Shown here piece by piece: positions 12,162 to 21,717 of a stretch of DNA of 64,000 nt (its first letter is position 1; the number at the start of each line of letters is the position of its first letter). The DNA comes from Phaffia rhodozyma (lineage: Eukaryota > Basidiomycota > Tremellomycetes > Cystofilobasidiales > Mrakiaceae). The stretch lies in contig JACGZH010000008.1 of the NCBI GenBank assembly GCA_014706385.1, positions 372,001 through 436,000 of the forward strand, in the 5' to 3' direction. The notes below the pieces were generated by a model. The model was not told the origin of the DNA, ran no database searches, and saw only the letters and a list, made by a program, of their open reading frames with translations. The position numbers were made by a program, and so were the translations under genes.

Positions 12162-14089
12162 CTATTTGAGCTCTACAGGAAGTTGTTCTCCGTTAAATCC
12201 TTGAATCAGATTTTCCACCGCTGTATAAAGCAAAAAAAGAGATATCCCGGGATATAGTAAGCAATCGCAACAGGTTTGAGAGAAATCACAAGTATATATT
12301 AGACTTCGTTTCAACGTACCTAGAAGAGACATTTCCCTCCTCGTCTCCGTCGTAGCTGATCCAATATGGGGCAGAATCACACATCTGCCCTTATCCAAGT
12401 TCACAAACAGAAAGAGTGAGTGTTCCGAGACAAGATGGATGTTTTATGGTCTCAACAAGGTAGAAAAAGAAGACAGACCGGGGCTCTTTGACTAGCGGAT
12501 GATATAACCCAATGTTGGGCTCACCAGCGACGACATCGAGACCTGCACCGAGGATTCGACCTTCCCCGAGCGCTTTAGCCAGAGCATCCGAGTCTACCAC
12601 CGAGCCCTGTACGTATAGAAAGAGAATGAATCAGCTCCCTATTGAAGTTTGGAATACAAGATGGAGCGTAGGATAGATAATAACAGAAAAAAGGTATACG
12701 AACTCGAGCGGCATTTACGATAACCGAGGTCGGCTTCATCAAAGAGAGGAACTTTTCATCGACCAAATTGGCCGTGGCGGGACCCTTTCAAAAGAGACGA
12801 AAGGCGTGAGACAAACAGTCGGGTTCAGTACGTGTATCTTTCTCTTCATTCGAGACAATCCTGGCGGACCTACTCCAGCGCAGAGAACAAAGAGAACGTC
12901 ACCCCGCTTGGCTAGATCTTCCTTGGAGACCCATTCAAGTGTGATACCTAGTTCCTTTTCGATCTTCTTGTCCTCTTCGGTTCGATCATGTCTGCCAGAG
13001 TTTGAGTAGAGCACATGGGTGCTTACTCCAAAAGGAAGCATTCTTTTGAGAACACCAAGAGAAATTCTACCCAGACCAAGGAAGGCCAAAGTTTTTTGAG
13101 CGGGATGGGAACCACAGAGCATGTATCTACCAGTTCGAGATGACGCAGAGATCAGCTCATAACGTTGGAGTCTCGGTGAACAATGAGCAGAGGAAATCTT
13201 ACGGTGCCCATCCCATTGAAGGCCACTAGAACGAGGCACAAAGTCAGTCTTTGATCCGTCATAGATTTCCAGTAAACCAAGACAAGGATTGAATATATAT
13301 ACCTTGCCTTCTTGAACGATTCGAGTAGCCTCCCCTCCTCGGCGCAGAGCCATCAGCGCTAGCATCACCGTCAAGTCGGCCACTGGCAACACACAAGAAA
13401 CCCTTCTAGAGTCAGGTCGTTTGCTTCAAAAGTATATTGCAAAGAGACTACAGGACGGGAGATAGAAACCGACCAGCATCAGTTAACACATCCGGAGTGT
13501 AGCCGATTTTGATTCCTTTGGACTTGGCAGATTGAACAGCGATGTGATCGTAGCCAACCGAGCTGATAAACGGCGCAACAAGATAAGTCTTGGTTTATGA
13601 CATACAAAGACAGAGAGCCTTAAAGACGGGCGCAGAGAGGAAGTGCACTTACTATGTTGAAAGTGCTTTCAATTCGGATCCGGCTACAGTATCCACATTT
13701 AGTAAGACATCCGAGAAAGCAAGCAATTAATCAACGTTCAACGAGAACAGGAAGGAGAGAATATTCCTCTGGCATGATAAAAACTGACCGGCATCCAAAA
13801 ACTCGTCATCGATCTTGTCGCTTAGCATACAGAGAACGCCTTTGGCTCCCTTCACGTTCTCCAGCACCCAGCTTCTGTCTGCCGTTGAGTCATGAGGCCA
13901 AGCGACAATATCCGCTTTGGTGCGCGCTTGGAGGATGCCCATCGCTTCATCCGAAAGCTTTCGAGTGACTAGAATCTTATTAGACATGTTTCTATAAAAA
14001 TTGCGGGAGTGTAACCCTGTACCACTGGAGATCTTTCTAACAAGAATAGTCTGTCGAATGAGAATGGATGGTAAGAAGAGAGAAGACAT
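12162..14089 (-). CDS. D-2-hydroxyacid dehydrogenase, glyoxylate/hydroxypyruvate reductase type
   Basis: NAD(P)H-dependent reduction of glyoxylate or hydroxypyruvate. Spliced blocks are: [127 protein letters not shown] then [40 protein letters not shown] and a last exon [19 protein letters not shown]. The catalytic Arg (NAAR), Glu (AGEP) and His (PHIGSA) are all present. The dinucleotide motif reads GLGRIS instead of the usual GxGxxG, so its third Gly is Ser. Two in-frame starts exist: ATG 14089, which adds 34 residues rich in Arg, Ser and hydrophobics without acidic residues (a likely mitochondrial presequence), and ATG 13987. The C-terminus shows no SKL. The nearest assigned relative is human GRHPR; yeast Gor1 is also possible. 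Confidence 0.9.
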
Positions 14090-14773
14090 GATAAGACTGA
14101 AAGTGATTGAGAAGAGAACAGATTGGCAAATAAAGCGGGGTTGTCCAAGCGGGGGTAAGTAAGAGTCAAATTATGACTGTAACCATAGTTACGCCTGTCT
14201 TTTTGGTTAAGACCTTGATCGACAAACTATTTTATTCAATCCTGACCAACTGATTTTTAGCAAACATCTCGACCTTTACCCTCAGATTGACTCACCCGAA
14301 TTGAGATCGATATGTACAAATCATGCTGACCTGCCGGAGAGGACAGAACTTACAGTGTATTATCAAGAGCAAATCCTGATTTACTTACCTGAAGTATGTC
14401 AACACAGAACATCAGAAGCCCTTCGGCCTCGTAGCCCGGTGTGAGTCCCACACTGATCTCCGGATCACATCGTTTAATTTGTGAGCAATGTCCGGACATC
14501 GTTCGATTTTGATCATATCTCCATCGCATTATATTACCGATCACTTACTAACACAGCACTGGATGAACGATGCTAGCCCGGGATAGCGACCGTTGAATCA
14601 GCAACTGGGTTGGCTGTTGGGCCATCGTTCCAAAACGCTCATCCATATAAAAAGATTGTACATCTGACCGTCACATATTGTTCAGCTCATTTTATCTTCC
14701 ATCACTCATCTTGATCCTTCACTCATCAGCCGTCAAGCCTCACATCATACTAACTAACTATATCTCTACGATA
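14090..14773. other. Divergent intergenic region
   Basis: Between the reductase and the decayed dehydrogenase. A TATAAAAAG box at 14647-14655 points toward the dehydrogenase on the plus strand. No ATG occurs between this box and the expected start of that gene. Nothing else is recognised. Confidence 0.5.
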
Positions 14774-15826
14774 GTGTCCGACACCACCGTATATCTCAGT
14801 CAGTCTTGTGCTCCTTGTTTGCTTCTCTTTCCGCCACGTGCTTACACTATCTTCGACGCCCCGCCTCTCCAGTCACCGGCGCCAACCGAGGGATGGGTCT
14901 CAGTATCGTCAAAGCACTCGCCAGCAACCCTGCCAAAGTCATCTTTGCCGGTGCTCGGACTCCTGCCAATTCGACTGCCCTCCACGAGCTCGCGAAGACC
15001 AGCCAGGCCAAGATCAACGTTATCGGCCTCGTGTCTGCCGACACGGAGAGCAACAAGAAGGCGGCTGAAGAGATCAAGAAGGCCGCCGGCAGAGTCGATG
15101 TCATCATCGCCAATGCGGGTGAGTCCATGGCGTTGTCTAGTCGACGGTATCATATTTTGAAACAGCTACTTCGATTGGACCTGGTAACTCAAACAATATT
15201 GTGTTAACATACCGAACATTTCCAGGTCTTGGTTCACCGGAAGGTGTAGTGCCTTTGCACGAGTCGGATCCTGCACAGTGGGTCGTCCACTACGAAGTCA
15301 ATTTGATCGGACCTGTCGTGCTTTTCAAGGAGTTCCACTCCCTTCTCCGAGCCTCAGCCGTTGCACCCAAATTCGTCGTCGTCTCTTCAATCGCGGGATC
15401 TTTGGCACTGGCTTCTCAGTTCAACCTTCCCTTCGAAGCCTACAGCGCATCTCAAGCGGCGGTCAACTATGCGGCTATCAAGATCCATCTAGAGAACGAA
15501 GACTCCGGACTCATTGCGTTCCCTGTGCATCCAGGTCGGTTTCTTTATATGCGCGCGCGCTTCTCTAACTTGATGGAACAGGAGAACATGATTAACCTTG
15601 GAAGGGTTTTCTTCTTTCTTTTTTCTTCATCAGGAGCCGTCAAAACTGATATGACTCATGCGGCCTTCAAAAAAAAAATCCCAACGATGACGAGAATCCG
15701 TTCGTGGGTACAGCTATCAGCCCCGACGAAAGTGCGCAAGCGGTCCTCAAGGTTGTCAGCGAGGCTACTAGGGAATCTCATGGAGGAAAATTCTTGAGCT
15801 ATGATGGCTCGATCGTGCCCTACTGA
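14774..15826 (+). pseudogene. Short-chain dehydrogenase/reductase, apparently decayed
   Basis: Rossmann-fold SDR of the classical type. Exons are 14774-14798, 14873-15118, 15226-15534 and 15634-15826, with good GT-AG junctions and consistent phases. The protein reads SDTTVYL-ITGANRGMGLSIVKAL (TGxxxGxG cofactor motif), then DVIIANAG, VVVSSIAGSLAL and PVHPGAVKTDMTH. Three defects are visible. (1) The expected ATG before TCC GAC ACC is GTG at 14774-14776, and no ATG exists upstream after the TATA box. (2) The catalytic YxxxK motif is YSASQ, so the Lys is Gln. (3) A run of ten A at 15669-15678 breaks the frame: the reading frame continues correctly after the run with NPNDDENPFVGTAISPDESA and ends naturally in SYDGSIVPY at TGA 15824-15826, but only if one base is gained or two are lost. 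A TATA box lies 120 bases upstream, so it may still be transcribed. Sequencing error could explain the homopolymer but not the other two changes. Confidence 0.8.
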
Positions 15827-16262
15827 TACATATGAAGGCCGGATGTATATCATTGAGGAGGTTGGGAGCACGCATGTGTGAATTCAGTTTTGTATACATA
15901 ATGAAATATTCATTAAGATTCAAAGATTGAGCGGCATCTAGAAGCGAGGCTACTGATGCTCAAGTGGTTAGGGTTGTTGTTTGCCACTCACGTGATTTAC
16001 TTCAAGAGCACAGCACGCCTTGGTCAACAACATCCGCACCTTGATGTTTGTCTGATCTACATCATCATCATCACACACACTCTCCATTGAGCTGCTCCTC
16101 TTTGAAGGTCTTGTTCTCTAAAGTTCCGTTTGCTTCTCTATACCAATAGGTAAAGGAGCTGCGTCGCAGATTCCGTGTCATCAATCAAAGTCATCTATCA
16201 TCTTTGGTACACAAGATCATTCAACCTATTTGTCAACTTCACCTTGTGCCTTGCCCTCGACA
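15827..16262. other. Intergenic, ORC2 promoter
   Basis: About 435 bases. It contains a CACGTG-overlapping TCACGTGATT at about 15990 and CATCATCATC repeats near 16063. No ACGCGT is present although ORC2 is a replication gene. No other gene seen. Confidence 0.45.
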
Positions 16263-18023
16263 ATGTTACCCAGTCCGAAACGCGCAAAGCTAGGGGACTC
16301 TTTGACGGCAGATTCTCCTTCTTCCAGAAAAATTCCTCTTAGAACATATGATCTTAATTTCTCGGATGCGACACAAGAAGCAGGCGAGTCTGACGAAGAT
16401 TCTGATGAGGACGGCGATGACTCTGACGAGAGTTCCTCGGACACCGCTGCCCCCAGCAACCGCATCAGTCGAAAGATGCCTTCGAGACAGCCTAGCACAA
16501 CACCGAGTACACCAAGCTCACGTGTCAATACACCCTCTTCAACTCCGAGACGGACCCCTAGCCAAAAGACGCCGACAAAGATGAAACCGCTGGTTTCAAC
16601 CGGGCCATTCGTTCGACAGATCCCCTCAGACGCTTACTTCAACTCAGTCGCCCGAACGACAAAGACTTCATCCAATGTGTTTTCTTCCTTGCTTCCCTCT
16701 CTCACTCAAAAGGAGTATTCAACTCTTCTGGTTTCATCTCCCGGTTATCATAAGAACGCAACTGAGATCGCCACCTTAGCGGACGATCAACATACTGCCC
16801 GATTCGATACTTGGCTTCTCGAGCTTTATGAGGGCTTCAACCTGCTCTTTTATGGGTTTGGCAGCAAACGTCAAACGTTGAACGAATTCGCAGAAACTAA
16901 GCTGAGCGAAGATGGGGATGTGATCGTACTGAACGGTTTGTTCCCTAAGATTGGTATTCGAGATTTATTGAACCGTATTGAGGACTTGATGCCTGAGGTC
17001 AAGTCTGTTATCTTGCCAACCTCCTCGGCAACGGCTTCTGGAACCTCGATAATGGCGGGAATCGAGCTTCTGGCCTGGAAGATTCACTATTACTATCACC
17101 CTCCTTCTGTGATACAGCCGGAGAGAGCTGAATTTTCCCTCTTCATCATCATACATTCATTCGATCTTTCGGTTCTTCTGCGCTCTGCTTCGTCTAAATC
17201 TATACTTGGGATCCTGGCCTCCTCTCCGCGGATCCACCTCTTGCTTTCGCTCGAACATATTCATTCACCCTTGCTTTTTTCGTCGACCGATCTATACTCT
17301 CGGCCTCCGACTGTCCATCGCGAACATGAAAGCGACAAATCCTCGGATCGCAGCACCACCTTCCCTGAAGAAGACATGATCGCTCCGTTGTCTCTTGGTA
17401 AAGGCAGTTTCAACTTCCTCTGGCATGATCTCACGACTCTCCAAGATTACGACCATGAAATATCGTTCCGAACGTCTTCAGCTCATCTACCAACTTCAGC
17501 CTCAAGTACCGCTGCGCTCACCGCGACTGAGGAAGGAGCAAGATTCATCCTGATCTCTGTGACAGATCCAGCTAGGCGGTTGTTCAAGTCACTCTGTCTT
17601 GCCATTCTTCGTTCGCTTGAGACCGGTGGGCTTGAGAGCACGGGTGGAGGGAGCATGTTGACAACACCTAGTTGGGCAATTGAGACCGAATTGTTCTTCA
17701 GGTCCTGTCAGGAGAAATGGATCGCAAGGGAAGAAACTAGATTTAAGGCACTGTTGGCTGAATTCAAAGACCATCGGTTGATTTTAGAATCTGGGGAATC
17801 TCCCGCCGCTTTAGGGAATGGGGAGGCTTCCAAAAAGGTCAACGGACACAACGTGACCGAGAGAGAAGAAGAGGAAGAGGCAGAGGAGGGGTACGAAGAT
17901 GGGACAGAACACACAGCAGGAAGAGGGACGGGAAGAGGCAAGGCGAATGCGAGATGGCTTTGGATTCCTCTAGGAAAAGAAGCGATGTGTAGATTAGTGG
18001 ATGAGTTGGCAGATGTACCTTGA
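16263..18023 (+). CDS. ORC2: Origin recognition complex subunit 2
   Basis: Subunit of the six-protein ORC that marks replication origins and loads MCM helicase. It is a single uninterrupted frame of about 586 residues from ATG 16263. The first ~110 residues are disordered, Ser/Thr/Pro-rich and acidic, with many SP and TP sites (for example TPSSTPRRTPSQKTPTK), typical of CDK-regulated Orc2 tails. The conserved core follows: GPFVRQIPSDAYFNSVARTT, then TWLLELYEGFNLLFYGFGSK, the family signature, and VIVLNGLFPKIGIRDLLNRI. The winged-helix C-terminus ends with WLWIPLGKEAMCRLVDELAD, also characteristic. The absence of introns is unusual beside its intron-rich neighbours. An acidic Glu-rich insertion precedes the C-terminal motif. 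The upstream TTG at 16230 is not needed as a start. Confidence 0.95.
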   Translation: MLPSPKRAKLGDSLTADSPSSRKIPLRTYDLNFSDATQEAGESDEDSDEDGDDSDESSSDTAAPSNRISRKMPSRQPSTTPSTPSSRVNTPSSTPRRTPSQKTPTKMKPLVSTGPFVRQIPSDAYFNSVARTTKTSSNVFSSLLPSLTQKEYSTLLVSSPGYHKNATEIATLADDQHTARFDTWLLELYEGFNLLFYGFGSKRQTLNEFAETKLSEDGDVIVLNGLFPKIGIRDLLNRIEDLMPEVKSVILPTSSATASGTSIMAGIELLAWKIHYYYHPPSVIQPERAEFSLFIIIHSFDLSVLLRSASSKSILGILASSPRIHLLLSLEHIHSPLLFSSTDLYSRPPTVHREHESDKSSDRSTTFPEEDMIAPLSLGKGSFNFLWHDLTTLQDYDHEISFRTSSAHLPTSASSTAALTATEEGARFILISVTDPARRLFKSLCLAILRSLETGGLESTGGGSMLTTPSWAIETELFFRSCQEKWIAREETRFKALLAEFKDHRLILESGESPAALGNGEASKKVNGHNVTEREEEEEAEEGYEDGTEHTAGRGTGRGKANARWLWIPLGKEAMCRLVDELADVP

Positions 18024-18494
18024 TATGGAATGTACATTTATATCTACGTTGCTAGGTCTATAACTTAGCATGCTTGCGTTATCGATTGGTTGCTCTATCT
18101 TGCGTTAAACAATATGGCAAGACTGAACAAGGCGTATGTCAGAGAGACACAGAATAGAAATTTGATAGCAATAGGAATTCACAGGTATATATGTATATGG
18201 TCTTGATTTTTCCTATTAACGCAGATCTCTCTTTCCACTAGGATGTTGATGGAGGAACAGATTTCTCTCAGGTAAGCCTTCTAGTTCTCATCAAGATGAA
18301 GGCGTCGTAGGTCCTTAGATAATGTTGGTTGTTCGCTACAATTGACCTTGTCCAAGAGCATGTGTGCTAGAAGAAAAACCCTACAGAATCTCTTCTAAGC
18401 CCGTTGTCTACATTACTCCCACCACGCCATCTGTATCGACTGACCGCTCGCTAACTGACCACTCTCGATACATCTCTGTTGCAATCACTTGGCG

Positions 18495-18516
18495 GAAACG
18501 TTTGATCAAACGTTTC
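18495..18516. repeat. 22-base perfect palindrome
   Basis: GAAACGTTTGATCAAACGTT followed by TC reads the same on both strands over 22 bases, centred on TGATCA. It sits 865 bases upstream of the MFS transporter start and 470 bases downstream of ORC2. It could be a dimeric factor site. Confidence 0.6.
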
Positions 18517-18546
18517 TTTTCATGCTCATCATTTACTTATTGAGTA

Positions 18547-18571
18547 TTGAGCGTTGAGCGTTGAGCGTTGA
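18547..18571. repeat. Short tandem repeat of TTGAGCG
   Basis: TTGAGCG occurs three times in a row followed by a fourth partial TTGA. A small microsatellite-like repeat with no evident function. Confidence 0.6.
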
Positions 18572-19380
18572 CGGTATTCATGTGTACACATGCCTTCCAC
18601 ATTCCCTCGCCAAGACACCATGCTTTAAGCGACAGTCTGCCAAGCCACCGCTCTTCCGTCGCCAAGATGATCTGATCTACAAACCCTCTCTCGAATGTTC
18701 TTTCGTCCTGATAGAGATTAGAACCAAAACACGAAAGATATGCCTTCTCGAAAGAACGTGCCCCCTCAGTTGTCTCCCATCACAGCCATCATGTTCCCAA
18801 CTTGCTTTTGCGAGAGATAGGCTTGGATGCCTGATCAAAAAGCGCCTAATCTCTGTTTGACAAGTAGCAGGGCTAAGCGAGAATGAAAACAAACTTGCTC
18901 ATTCAAGCCGGCTTGAATGACTGACTGACCTCATGATCCAGTTTTACTCACCTCCTCTCGGTTATCGCGCTCAGTTGCGGTCGCAGAGTCCAAAATTCTT
19001 GGACCTCTTGATTTCTACTCACGGTCACGGCTATGCCTACCCAGTCCTTTTGTGTACTTACTATACATCCGGATGTAACGGATAGTTCTTTCCTCTCTGA
19101 GAAGCCTACAAGTTGAGAACGTTCGCCAAATCATGTTTCCACTTGGTGGTCTTCCGAAGGCCTCTCCTGAGCTAGTGACACCGATCACAATCATAAGTCT
19201 TAGACATAAATTCGAGAGCTCTACTCTCTCATACTTCAGTCCCCTTCTTCTTCCTCGCTGATTCTTCTAAAGAGCAGAGTACTCACTAAAGGAACTTTCC
19301 TGGACTCGTACCTTTCGAGTGATTCTTCTCTCCATCTCTTGAACTGTCCTGATCCTCTCCGTCAAATTCTTTATACTACG

Positions 19381-21381
19381 ATGTGGCCGTTCAACCTATT
19401 TTCAAACTTCACCCGAACCGAGAGGGTGAACATCTTGAAGTATGCAGCTGGAATCATGTTTGTAAGCGAGGATACTACTTTGTTGTTAGGCTTACGAAAT
19501 TCTATACTGACATCCCAAATTCTCATCTCTGCTGGCTTGTAGTACAAGTTTGCATTGGAATACTTCAGTAGGTTCACAGGAAGTTTGTTGCTGAAGGATG
19601 AATTTGCGCTTAACACTCTTCCCTTATATTACTGAAAGATGGATCTTTCATCACTATCGCCAACGAGCGATTTGTCGTGAACAAGTACACCAAGATTGCC
19701 ATCTTGACTGGTTAGTTCAATTCATCTATTCCTCTTCTATTTCACCTGGCCATTGAATCTGATACCTCAACACCGGTTCGATATTGTTCAGGTATTAACT
19801 CTGCTATGCAGTGTATCGGGTCGATCCTTATCGCCCCTCTCATCAAACGGTTCCCTACTAGATCCGTCCTGGCATCAGCCGTGTTGACTTTCAGTCTGAT
19901 TTCTACATTGCCCCTCATCTGCGACGCTGCCACTGGCGGACAGCTCAAGTTCCGAACCTCTAACAATAAGACAAAATATGGGACATGGAACCCAAATGGA
20001 CTTTTCCCAATCTATATCATCAGTGGTGTCGCTTACGGCATGGTTGAGCTCATCCGGCGAGTCATTCCTCGAGACATTGTTGGAGGAGATGTGCAGAAGG
20101 TGAGTTCTTGTTTCTTGTCGCTCAAACTGTATGCGCCCTAGAAGATGAATAGTTTCTTCTCTCCTGTATTCAGCTCAAGCGAATGGACGCCGTCATTCAT
20201 GTCCTTTATGAAGTCGCCGGGACGACCGGAGCGTTCACCTCTCCCTCTCTTATCACCAAGTTTGGTTACAACTACTCTGCCTTCCTGTCGCCCATCTTCT
20301 TCGCTTGTGCTGCGATAGTCTGGAGGACTGTGTCTGATGTAGCCAGCTTAGAGGAAGGCAAAAGGACAGCTACTCAACTCGAACAATTGGAGCGGGACGA
20401 GTTGAAGGCCAAGCAGACTTACATGCATTCTGCCTGGGTCGGAATTCGAAGTTTCGGAAAAGCTATCTACTTTGGCGCGCTACTCGTTACCCGAGACCGA
20501 AAGTACATATGGCTCATCCCTGGTTACTCGATAGCTCTCTACGGTCATCGATACCTCGAGAACGGGCTTGCGCCGATCTTTGCCAAGCAGGTCCTCGGAA
20601 CGTCCTCTTGGTCCCAGATCATCGTCGGAGGATCCAACTTTGGTGAACTCTTGGGAGCGCTGTCCGTTCTTCTTACAGCGAATGTCATCCAAACGCCCAT
20701 TCCATTCTTGAGATTGGACGCGCTGGCTTTGAACATTGTTTGGATCTTGCCATTCATCGCAGTGACTCGAGGTCGGGTTGGTGACGCATGGAAGGTGGCC
20801 GCGTGTTTCATCCCGATTTCTTACGGTTGGGCTGCCGGCGATGTCTCATTAGCAGCTTACATCCAGAGTTCCCTTGCAAAGCTCGAGAACGTCGATCCAG
20901 ATGTTTCCGCTCTGGGTGCCGTTATGGCTTTCCTCTATGTGAGTTACATCGTGCTTTATGCCGTGCTCAGTTCGGTGCTCGGTAAATGGGTCGATCGGCA
21001 ACTCGCTGCGAGAGTTTCTGCTAGGGAGATCCTCAAATATGTCGGAGGCGTTCAATTCACGGTTATCTGTGTCGTCGTGCTCATCGCGACGTTGATCCCC
21101 AAAGGAGCTTTAGCTCTCAATCCAGCTCTTATCGATGGAGTGAACATTGAAAATGAAGGTGCGAATCCTTCTCTTCTCTCGGCTATCTTTGATTTATACT
21201 CCCTGAATTTTGCGCTGAATTTGGCTGCCTTCTTTCTTAACAACCCTCCTCAGAAGGTGACACTGAGAGCGCCGATCACTCAGACAAGGATGAGAAGTAT
21301 AGAAACGAAGACCTCAAGGGGTTTGATGTCTCAGGTAGCCCTACGCCACTCACGGCGCCCAAGGGATCTACTGGACTGTAA
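19381..21381 (+). CDS. Major facilitator superfamily transporter, probable C-terminal frameshift
   Basis: Membrane transporter with about 12 helices; substrate unknown. Exons: 19381-19461, 19543-19567 (25 nt), 19639-19710, 19792-20099 and 20174 onward, all with consistent phases. The protein starts MWPFNLFSNFTRTERVNILK, then YKFALEYFNGSFITIANERF, and an MFS-like IGSILIAPLIKRFPTRSVLA loop after helix 2. The large central loop is rich in charged residues (SLEEGKRTATQLEQLERDEL). Late blocks are ISYGWAAGDVSLAAYIQSSL and DVSALGAVMAFLYVSYIVLY. In the current frame the protein ends in an Arg-rich, unnatural tail at 21394. Shifting by one base around the CCC at 21244-21246 opens an acidic tail, EGDTESADHSDKDEKYRNED, then LKGFDVSGSPTPLTAPKG, ending at TAA 21379-21381. 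I take that as the intended C-terminus. Assembly error is possible. Confidence 0.78.
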
Positions 21382-21394
21382 TGCACACCTGTAG

Positions 21395-21717
21395 TGGGGC
21401 GCCATTTTCATAGATTATCAGCTTCCGTCTCAATCTGTATGTCCTTTGACTTGTTCCATCATACTCTTATCGTTTGCTTTCATTGTGTTTGGATTGCAGT
21501 TGTTATGACAGTTGTATAGCAAACCTTTGTGACGTTTGATCTTTGTACATTTTATATTTCTCTACATGTGCATGTCTATATTCTTTCCTTCTCTCTTTTT
21601 TGATTGTGAATGCTGTTCGAACCGATGTGTAATTAGTCCTAGGCCTCCCTTCAAACGTTCTTTCTGCGGCGTCAGGATCAAGAGGATGAAGAGAGTGAAA
21701 AGAGGGAATGATTCACA
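21395..21717. other. Convergent intergenic region
   Basis: About 320 bases between the MFS transporter and the WHIM-type gene; T-rich (CTCTCTTTTTTGATTG) and consistent with 3' UTRs. No gene seen. Confidence 0.4.

Larger units (their letters stand above)
18024..19380. other. Long intergenic region upstream of MFS transporter
   Basis: 1.36 kb without a supported gene. It contains a 22-base perfect palindrome (18495-18516) and a heptamer repeat (about 18547-18571), listed separately. An open frame at 18561-18860 has no recognisable protein character. The length suggests a complex promoter for the transporter. Confidence 0.5.

Noticed and set aside
14678..15160. Plus-strand frame that reads through the first intron of the decayed dehydrogenase
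   Set aside because: It starts at TTG and reads intron sequence; the spliced SDR reading is clearly better.
16226..16528. Minus-strand open frame opposite the ORC2 N-terminus
   Set aside because: Shadow of the acidic, Ser-rich ORC2 coding sequence.
18561..18860. Plus-strand frame of 99 residues in the long region before the MFS transporter
   Set aside because: No family resemblance, no splice context, begins in a short tandem repeat; treated as chance.
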